This document shows positions 56,817 to 64,000 of a DNA stretch of 64,000 nucleotides, in pieces (position 1 is the stretch's first letter; each line of letters opens with the position of its first letter). Made by a program: the position numbers and the translations under genes. Below the pieces are notes generated by a model, which made no database searches, was not told the DNA's origin, and was given only the letters and a program-made list of their open reading frames with translations. Source of the DNA: Isoperla grammatica (Eukaryota; Arthropoda; Insecta; Plecoptera; Perlodidae); assembly GCA_945910005.1 (NCBI GenBank), contig OX246749.1:27518843-27582842 (forward strand), read 5' to 3'.

Positions 56817-59031
56817 TTAATGTGACGATAAATATGAAATAATTTAACCATTATTATTTATTTTTTCCTACATGGTATGAACCCAAACCAAAACAGATGT
56901 TTCTCAATACATAATCTGTTTCTGTTTCATCTGTTTAATTCTTCAAAATCTGTGGGCATGGTTGTTAACATTATTTTTAAAATGATGATGTTTTGTTCCA
57001 ATTAAATATTACAAATATACATAAACCTATACAGTCTAGTGTACGATTGGCGTCAACGCTTACTTCAACTTCAACACCTTGATAAACCTGTATATTCATA
57101 TGGAAGCATTCACGATTGCAAAGATGCGTCAACCGTCAACTTGAACCGTCAACGTCAAAGTTCAACTGATTCCAACTTTGACGATTGGCGTTAACGTTTG
57201 ACGCTCGCGCAGGCGCATTCACATGTCACCAAAGAGTTTCCAAAGAAATATCTGTTCGATTTCCAAAGAAAACATTTTGTTCTTTTGATTTTGTTGGTGT
57301 TCACTGGCACACAAATAATAACCTCTAAATGACAACTACAAACCAGCTGTTTTTTTTTTTTTTACATAAAACCACAGAATGCTCTACATCACAACCACGG
57401 GAACAACGTGTAGAGATGGCCGTGCAATAAAGAAGATCAACGAAGTTCACCGATGAGTACCGACGCAACTTCAGTTGCCGTCGAATCGTGAATCAAAAAC
57501 GTTAACGTGAATCTATTACCGGTTGACGATTCAAATTGCCAATCGTAAACAAGGCTTACGGCTATCAAGCTTACAACAGCTATTTCGCGGGACAAATTTT
57601 AAAACAACAACCATAATCAACTAAGATTATAACTAAATGGTGCAAATGGTGTAAAATTTAAATATCTTTATCTTTGTTTTTTATCTTTGTTGTTTTTTTG
57701 CTTTGTGTTTTGTTTTTTTATATTTTTATCTTTGTTTAAATATCTGTTCGTTTTCCAAAGAAAGCATTTTCTTCTTTTGATTCTGTTGATGTTCACTGGC
57801 TTCTACGTCTTCTCAAGCTTTTTTGGAGAAGAGTGCGAAATAATCACGACATTCATTAAAGTGTAACACTCCTCCTCTGTCATGATGTTGATTTAAAGAC
57901 CAAACGCCCATAAATAATAACCTCTAAATTACAACCACAAACCAGCTGTTGTTTACATAAAACCACAGAATGCTCTACATCACTTCACAACCACTAGTAG
58001 AGGAGCAAAAGGTAACATTTAAGTTCTCGTGCGCCTTTCGTGAAAGAGTATTGCGGTAAACGGTATTCTGTTACGGCATACCACACGAGTATTTTGCACC
58101 TACCTGGCAGATCCTGGCACGCTGCAGAGGGCGCCAGGAGCGTCGTGACGTCATAGACACGTTTTAATTAATAACTTTTGAACGGTTTATGTCACAGAAA
58201 ATATCAAAAAGACAATTTTATGATGTCATAATAGACGAGCATTTATAACCTATCTGCCACATTCTGGCGGGCTGCAGAGGGCGCCAGGAGCGTCGTGACG
58301 TCATATACACGTTTGAACTAATAACGTTTGAACAGTTCATGTCACAGAAAATATGTAGGCGACAATTCTACTATAAAATACTATACGAGTATTTTGCACC
58401 TACCTGGCAAATCCTGGCACGCTGCAGAGGGCGCCAGGAGCGTTATGACGTCATAGACACGTTTTAATTAATAACGTTTGAACGGTTCATGTCACAGAAA
58501 ATGTCAAGGGAACAATTCTATTACGAAATACTATTTGAGTATTTTGCACCTACTTGGCACATCGTGGCACGCTGCAGAGGGCGCCAGGAGCGTCGTGACG
58601 TCATACACTTTTTCATCAATAACTTTTGAACGGTTCATATCACAGAAAATATCAAGATAAAAATATTATAGACAATTTAAATACAAATCGATTGATATGT
58701 ACCAATAGGGTAATCATGCAATATTTAAGAGAGATATTGCTAACAAATAATAATAATTAGATGTGTATATGAAATGCAGGGCATCCCTCATCGTAATATC
58801 TATGTATAACTATTTCGAAGTTATAATTGTATCGCTGTGAAGGACTAAATAATCGTAGTCATCCCAACATACCCATGGATATCTATTGTTTAACAATAAT
58901 AATAATTATTGTTATTGTATACTAGTTACTATTCATAGACTGATTAGTAAAACTCACGTTTGTTAGAAGTTCTCTTCATCTTCATCATCATTGTCTTCAT
59001 CCTCATCTCCCGTGTTGTCGGTATTCAAGCA

Positions 59032-59337
59032 CTATTGTTCCTCGTCTTCAGTTGAGCAGCCACAAAGTTCGGTGCACCTCATGTTATTTGCTTTGCAGCT
59101 GCATCTTGACGCACACCTTGATTTTAAGCAGTTGACGGCAGCCGGTGCAGGTTCGAGGGTTGTCATGACTGCCACATACTCGTTGCTCTCAAGTAGCCAT
59201 CCGTAGTCTTCGGGTAATAAGTTGATAGGGTTGGCAACCTGGTCATTATGCCACACCCAGCATTGATGGTGAGCACGTAGTATGGCTTGGAGATATGCGG
59301 CTTTGCTGGGTGGAAGCTTTTGGTGGGTGCTTGGCAA
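59032..59337 (-). CDS. CXC (tesmin/TSO1-like) domain frame, left-arm copy, 101 aa
   Basis: Identical in sequence to the right-arm copy at 60,608-60,913 but on the opposite strand, so both point outward. It contains AHHQCWVWHNDQ, LPEDYGWLL and the Cys-rich CLKSRCASRCSCKANNMRC, ending TELCGCSTEDEEQ. See the right-arm copy for interpretation. This left copy has no upstream domain on its own strand and may be untranscribed. Confidence 0.6.
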   Translation of the reverse strand: MPSTHQKLPPSKAAYLQAILRAHHQCWVWHNDQVANPINLLPEDYGWLLESNEYVAVMTTLEPAPAAVNCLKSRCASRCSCKANNMRCTELCGCSTEDEEQ

Positions 59338-59595
59338 GACTTTTTGTGAAACATGCGCTATCGAAGGTCAGACACTGAGCTCAGTTTAGTGAATGGACAG
59401 TACAGTTTGCAAACAAACTTCTCTAGACCACTTATCACGGAGTCTTTTAGAGCAATAGTTTAACCTAGTTATTTAAATGCTGAAAATATTTCATAGTCGG
59501 ATTCTTCCACACAGCAGCACTTGTGAGGATCTAGTCAAACTTCTTATCATGCGCACTGACAACAGTTATAGTGAGTTTTCAGAGGTCCACGTGGT

Positions 59596-60221
59596 ATGGT
59601 ATTTGATAGATATGACATTCCTGTTTCATTAAAATCGGCTACTCGAAAGACTCGGCAAGGAGGAAAAGCTGCTGTAGCTTATCGCATTACAGACAACACG
59701 CTCATTGGGCACTTGAGCATGTCACAACTACTTGGTCACACCAAAACCAAGTATGAGCTAACAGAATATTTTTCACAGAAGATAATTCGAGCCTCACAGG
59801 CCATGGAGCGACAAACAGTTGTCGCATGGAGTAACAAGACTATTAGTATAAAAACACTTCTACCACACTTAAATAGTGAACAAGAAGAAATCGATACAAA
59901 GATGTTGCTTCATGCAGTAGATGCGACAAAACGAGGAGCTACTCAAACATCTATTTTTTCCCCAGATACAGATGTCCTTATCCTGGCACTGCGACGTTAT
60001 AAAATACTGTGTTCATTACAGGTGAAGGGGGAAATAATAGAATAGCACTTGGGTCACTATACAACACATTTGGGCACAATCAAGTTTCAGGACTAACTGG
60101 ATTTCACGCTTTCAGTGGTTCCGACAACACTGGGGGATTTTCAGTATTGGGGAAGCTTTCGTGCTGGAAAGCTTTCAGAGAATCCGACGATGTGCCAAGT
60201 AGGTGCAAAATACTCAAATAG
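59596..60221 (+). pseudogene. PIN-like domain protein of the foldback element, frameshifted
   Basis: The first frame (59,596-60,045) reads MVFDRYDIPVSLKSATRK, GGKAAVAYRITDNTLIGH, EEIDTKMLLHAVDATKRG and SPDTDVLILALRRYKIL. The second frame (60,009-60,221) carries on as VFITGEGGNNRIALGSL, LTGFHAFSGSDNTGGF and LGKLSCWKAF. Together these follow the order of a large invertebrate protein family (DTDV.ILA, then FHA.SG.D.TG.F.GK..CWK) that usually ends in a CXC domain; a PIN-like nuclease fold is my inference from the spaced acidic residues. The frames are offset by about two bases near 60,002. An exon-like acceptor (GTTTTCAG) lies at about 59,580. The 3' end runs into arm-type subrepeat sequence at 60,188-60,258, so the natural C-terminus is lost or spliced to the CXC frame in the right arm. 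Confidence 0.55.
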
Positions 60222-60607
60222 TATTTCGTAATAGAATTGTTCCCTTGAAATTTTCTGTTGATTCTGGCATCTGTCTGCAGGTGTTCGCACTGTCCAATCA
60301 CTGATTCATATGATTGTATTTGAAATATCGATCTTTGATTGGTTACAGCTCACTCGTCGATGGTGTTCGAGGCCTACAGGGTTGGTTTAGTCACTTTAAG
60401 TCTCCCACTGCAAATTAGTTTAGTTACTGAGTGGGTAGACTCTATATGTGAATTTATTTATTTTATTCATGAAAAACTAGGTTAAACTGTTGCTCTAAAA
60501 GACTCCGTGATAAAGTGGTCTAGGAAGTTTGTTTGCAAACTGTACTGTACATTCACTAAACTGAGCTCAATGTATGACCTTCGATAGCGCATGTTTCACA
60601 AAAAGTC

Positions 60608-60913
60608 TTGCCAAGCACCCACCAAAAGCTTCCACCCAGCAAAGCCGCATATCTCCAAGCCATACTACGTGCTCACCATCAATGCTGGGTGTGGCATAAT
60701 GACCAGGTTGCCAACCCTATCAACTTATTACCCGAAGACTACGGATGGCTACTTGAGAGCAACGAGTATGTGGCAGTCATGACAACCCTCGAACCTGCAC
60801 CGGCTGCCGTCAACTGCTTAAAATCAAGGTGTGCGTCAAGATGCAGCTGCAAAGCAAATAACATGAGGTGCACCGAACTTTGTGGCTGCTCAACTGAAGA
60901 CGAGGAACAATAG
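60608..60913 (+). CDS. CXC (tesmin/TSO1-like) domain frame, right-arm copy, 101 aa
   Basis: Open frame with KLPPSKAAYLQAILRAHHQC, LPEDYGWLLESNEYVAV, then CLKSRCASRCSCKANNMRCT and ELCGC. The C.K..C...C.C......C...CGC pattern is the CXC domain, a zinc-binding DNA-contacting motif in tesmin/TSO1 proteins. In this protein family it sits at the C-terminus after the PIN-like part, so this exon probably belongs with 59,596-60,221 on the same strand. No intact join could be shown. Being inside the inverted arm, it exists in two copies. Confidence 0.65.
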   Translation: MPSTHQKLPPSKAAYLQAILRAHHQCWVWHNDQVANPINLLPEDYGWLLESNEYVAVMTTLEPAPAAVNCLKSRCASRCSCKANNMRCTELCGCSTEDEEQ

Positions 60914-61949
60914 TGCTTGAATACCGACAACACGGGAGATGAGGATGAAGACAATGATGATGAAGATGAAGAGAACTTCTAACAAACGTGAGTTTTACTA
61001 ATCAGTCTATGAATAGTAACTAGTATACAATAACAATAATTATTATTATTGTTAAACAATAGATATCCATGGGTATGTTGGGATGACTACGATTATTTAG
61101 TCCTTCACAGCGATACAATTATAACTTCGAAATAGTTATACATAGATATTACGATGAGGGATGCCCTGCATTTCATATACAAATCTAATTATTATTATTT
61201 GTTAGCAATATCTCTCTTAAATATTGCATGATTACCCTATTGGTACATATCAATCGATTTGTATTTAAATTGTCTATAATATTTTCATCTTGATATTTTC
61301 TGTGATATGAACCGTTCAAAAGTTATTGATGAAAAAGTGTATGACGTCACGACGCTCCTGGCGCCCTCTGCAGCGTGCCACGATGTGCCAAGTAGGTGCA
61401 AAATACTCAAATAGTATTTCGTAATAGAATTGTTCCCTTGACATTTTCTGTGACATGAACCGTTCAAACGTTATTAATTAAAACGTGTCTATGACGTCAT
61501 AACGCTCCTGGCGCCCTCTGCAGCGTGCCAGGATTTGCCAGGTAGGTGCAAAATACTCGTATAGTATTTTATAGTAGAATTGTCGCCTACATATTTTCTG
61601 TGACATGAACTGTTCAAACGTTATTAGTTCAAACGTGTATATGACGTCACGACGCTCCTGGCGCCCTCTGCAGCCCGCCAGAATGTGGCAGATAGGTTAT
61701 AAATGCTCGTCTATTATGACATCATAAAATTGTCTTTTTGATATTTTCTGTGACATAAACCGTTCAAAAGTTATTAATTAAAACGTGTCTATGACGTCAC
61801 GACGCTCCTGGCGCCCTCTGCAGCGTGCCAGGATCTGCCAGGTAGGTGCAAAATACTCGTGTGGTATGCCGTAACAGAATACCGTTTACCGCAATACTCT
61901 TTCACGAAAGGCGCACGAGATACCTTTTGCTCCTCTACTACACGGGAAC

Positions 61950-61996
61950 CAATTGGTCTACTTGATCTCCGCCAGGCGGAGATCAAGTAGACCTTG
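61950..61996. mobile_element. 47-bp hairpin with an 8-bp target duplication
   Basis: CAATTGGTCTACTTGATC to GATCAAGTAGACCTTG, with 19-bp perfect arms and a one-base loop. Flanked by ACGGGAAC on both sides (61,942-61,949 and 61,997-62,004). The same termini occur at 34,347-34,413. An 8-bp duplication suits a hAT-mobilised sequence; 47 bp would be exceptionally small. Confidence 0.7.
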
Positions 61997-62165
61997 ACGG
62001 GAACAACGTGTGGAGATGGCCGTGCAATAACGAAGATCAATGAAGTTCATCGATGAGTAACGCGACACAGCTTCAGTTGCCGTCGAATCGTGAATCAAAA
62101 ACGTTAACGTGAATCTATTACCGGTTGACGATTCAAGTTGACGCCAATCGTAAACTAGGCTTAAC

Positions 62166-62346
62166 CAACTTCTACAATTCCGTGTGGATCGCCACACACG
62201 AAAACTTCTCCAAGTATCTCCAGTACCCTCTTATGGATTGGCAAAACCTCTTCTTCAGGACCTGGCCCACCATTACCAGTTTGAGATTTGAATCGGTTAA
62301 TTTCTGCGCCTTTTTTTTTGGCAGCGCTTTTTAGATCCCTCCACGA
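62166..62346 (-). CDS. Myb/SANT-like Harbinger partner, DNA-binding exon (partial domain)
   Basis: Minus strand, acceptor 'cttattttcag'. Reads SWRDLKSAAKKKGAEINRFK, SQTGNGGPGPEEEVLPIHKR and VLEILGEVFVCGDPHGIVEV. W..LK..AKKK.AE....K.TG.GP....L......VL.ILG..FV.GD..GI is the second half of the Myb/SANT-like domain found in Harbinger partner proteins. The donor is either 'gttaag' (exon end 62,166) or 'gttggt' (62,170); the latter keeps phase with 55,292-55,445. The first half of the domain should lie upstream on this strand but was not found with confidence. The nested repeats at 57,033-62,162 begin right at the donor. Confidence 0.62.
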
Positions 62347-62854
62347 CTGAAAATAAGAAATGTTGACATTAGTTGTACGATTCAACCTTAAGTGCCTAAC
62401 TAGTCAAGAGGAGTGGTTAGTAGTAGTTAGTAGTAGTTAGTAGTAGTACAAGTTAGTAAAGTAAAACTAAGATCGAGTTGTCAAGCAGCTGACTTTCGAT
62501 CACTAAGATCATTGGCCAGCTAAACCGTTTGTGTTAAACAAGTGACCAGCTTTTTCGTAATATGTACATACAATTATGAATGCAGTACAGTAGTTTTCAA
62601 AGATGATACTGAAAAACCAATGTATGCACATATTATTCTATAAACAAAACTTACACCCAGGAGGAACTGGATATTATTCAAGGTGAGTAACTTATTTGTG
62701 GGGGGAAAAAATATGCTGTAACACCTACTAAACTCACTAGGCCGTACAATCCATTTATATTTTATGTTAATGTTTTATGTTTCATTACATCCCTACATGG
62801 TACTTAAGTCAGTTGAGCTTGATGCTTACGTAAGCGCCATGACTATCAGTTGTC

Positions 62855-63185
62855 AAGGCCCATCCACAATGAAAATTAACAATAACAGTACTTAAGGTTT
62901 CAGCCAATCCCATTAGCTGATGACCCACTGTCACTGCTCACTGCGACAGAATGAATAGCACAGAAGTTTGGGAACGCCATACTTAAAAGTAACTCCATAA
63001 AGATGTGACCTATCAAATCACTTTAAATACAATACACACATTTATATAACTTCCTGTCATTCTATTTGAATATTTGTATTTGGCTTATTTATTTGGCTTA
63101 ATTATTACGCTTATTTGGTAAAGGGAACATTTTATTGCTTGTTACTGCTTACTGTCACTACTAATTTTCATTGTGGATGGGCCTT
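62855..63185. mobile_element. 331-bp MITE, TIR AAGGCCCATCCACAATGAAA
   Basis: Perfect inverted ends of about 24 bp (left 62,855, right ending 63,185). The interior has CACTGTCACTGCTCACTG and its partial inverse. No clear target duplication; non-coding. Confidence 0.8.
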
Positions 63186-64000
63186 AACGTTTAAGAAGAC
63201 GTAACGCGTATTGTCTAATATTGTAATGTGTATGTTTCAATGCAACTGGGCACAACCTGTAAGAAGTTCAATTCTTTGACATATCTCACACCTTGCTCTC
63301 TAAACTGTGAATAGCGCTTTAGGTATATTCCATATTTTTCACAAATTATTTCTGCCCATGCTTCTTTAACATAGGAATGCATGTACACCTATCCAGTAGT
63401 GTCTTATCTTACATTCCCACACAGAGCCATGCCTCTCTCGCTTTTCATTACTTGTAGTATTTGTATTGTAACCTTAATGTGTACAAACTCCATGTAATTC
63501 AATGTTCACTATCATAAACTGTATTATGTGTTAAACTTATAAGAAGGAAAATAAAGAAATATCTCATCTTAAATTCTTGCTGTTTTTGTTTCAGTTTCCA
63601 AATAGGCCCTTCCCTCTCTCACTCTATCTCTCTCTCTCACACACACACACACACAGCTCCCCAATTCTGAATTTCACTTTTAATACCAACTTTACTGCAG
63701 CAGAAGAAGGTACTGATCATTACATTAGTATATGATTTTCAAAGTAAACTAACATACTAATAACTAATTTCTAAGTAGGGGTAATTGTATTTATTTTATA
63801 TAGATTTTATTTAAGACTGTTAGTGTTAGTTTGTAGATACTGGTACTTGTGTCCTTTTGTGGTATTATTGCATATTATTCTTTAATGTACTTTTGATATG
63901 TACCATTGAGAACGCCATCCTTGACAGTCTGGCATCAACTTATGTACTAACAATGTTTCTCTACCACGAGGCTACTCACTGGGAACACCATCTGCACTTC
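63186..64000. other. Non-coding right edge
   Basis: AT-rich. Contains an AATAAA word at about 63,550 and a short (TC)n(AC)n microsatellite at about 63,620-63,654. No gene supported. Confidence 0.5.

Larger units (their letters stand above)
57995..61940. mobile_element. Foldback transposon with 1.47-kb inverted arms
   Basis: Left arm 57,995-59,470 and right arm 60,475-61,940 are inverted copies (roughly 98 percent by eye, with a 10-bp indel near the outer end), around a 1.0-kb centre. Termini are TAGTAGAGGAGCAAAAGGTA and complement. CAC flanks both sides (57,992-57,994 and 61,941-61,943), and the uninterrupted repeat at about 57,390 reads straight through CAACCACGGGAAC, giving an empty-site match. 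Each arm contains four roughly 147-bp subrepeats (GGCACGCTGCAGAGGGCGCC, AGGAGCGTCGTGACGTCAT) and a complete CXC-domain frame. The centre has a PIN-like frame. Superfamily unknown. Confidence 0.85.
57033..62162. mobile_element. Composite of nested repeats bounded by TACGATTGGCGTCAAC ends
   Basis: The left end reads CTAGTGTACGATTGGCGTCA and the right end is the inverse (TGACGCCAATCGTAAACTAG). A shorter copy of the same family ends at about 57,560. Inside are two copies of a sequence with AACCACAGAATGCTCTACAT and GAACAACGTG, the first uninterrupted (about 57,245-57,560), the second (57,740-57,994 plus 61,997-62,160) split by the foldback element and the 47-bp hairpin. The composite fills most of the Myb-gene intron. 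Confidence 0.65.

Noticed and set aside
62655..62695. Plus-strand YTQEELDIIQ with a GTGAGT donor, possibly a Myb domain start
   Set aside because: It lies on the opposite strand to the clear Myb-type exon at 62,166-62,346 and is too short to judge.

Overview
This window is metazoan nuclear DNA. It has spliced genes with GT-AG introns, Jockey-type LINE, Ty3/gypsy, Harbinger and many MITE-like elements, (CA)n tracts and large tandem arrays. Many introns are dense in the palindromic words AGGCCT and CCTAGG. A candidate core promoter has a TATA box and a TCATTC initiator at arthropod-like spacing. A marine invertebrate, perhaps a decapod crustacean, is my best guess, but nothing here proves the taxon. 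No bacterial-type genes, CRISPR arrays or rRNA genes were seen.

Positions 1-34,265 (minus strand) hold the 5' part of one M1-family aminopeptidase N gene. Exon 1 (33,628-34,127) carries the signal peptide. Exon 2 (8,493-8,651) carries the TQFEPTNAR and FPCFDEP signatures. Exon 3 (1,182-1,490) carries GAMEN. Exon 4 (1-114, running off the window) carries the HEYAH zinc site. Exon lengths and phases join perfectly (2-1, 2-1, 2-1). Three exon-intron boundaries have been amplified into minisatellites that contain the splice site plus part of the exon: 77 bp at the exon 4 acceptor, 121 bp at the exon 3 acceptor and 82 bp at the exon 2 donor. Intron 1 (about 25 kb) is mostly satellite: a 103-bp array of about 74 copies, a 47-bp array split by a full-length LINE with a 14-bp target duplication, and a 66-bp array of about 80 copies split by a 163-bp MITE.

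Positions 34,690-35,810 hold an 87-bp array. From 36,231 to about 41,570 are the last two exons of an ABCA-type ABC transporter (minus strand). The penultimate exon is interrupted by an intact Ty3/gypsy element (36,946-41,520) with two identical 194-bp LTRs, a 5-bp target duplication and an uninterrupted 1,304-codon gag-pol.

Positions 41,858-62,346 hold a dispersed PIF/Harbinger gene pair. A five-exon DDE transposase lies on the plus strand (exon 1 damaged), and a convergent Myb/SANT-like partner lies on the minus strand (one frameshift). Introns of both are swollen by hairpin MITEs, an RTE-tail-like tandem array, LTR remnants, a THAP-domain remnant and, in the Myb gene, a 3.9-kb foldback transposon. 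That foldback has roughly 1.47-kb inverted arms, each arm carrying a CXC (tesmin/TSO1-like) reading frame; its centre carries a frameshifted PIN-like frame. The last 1.6 kb holds a small MITE and no gene I can support.
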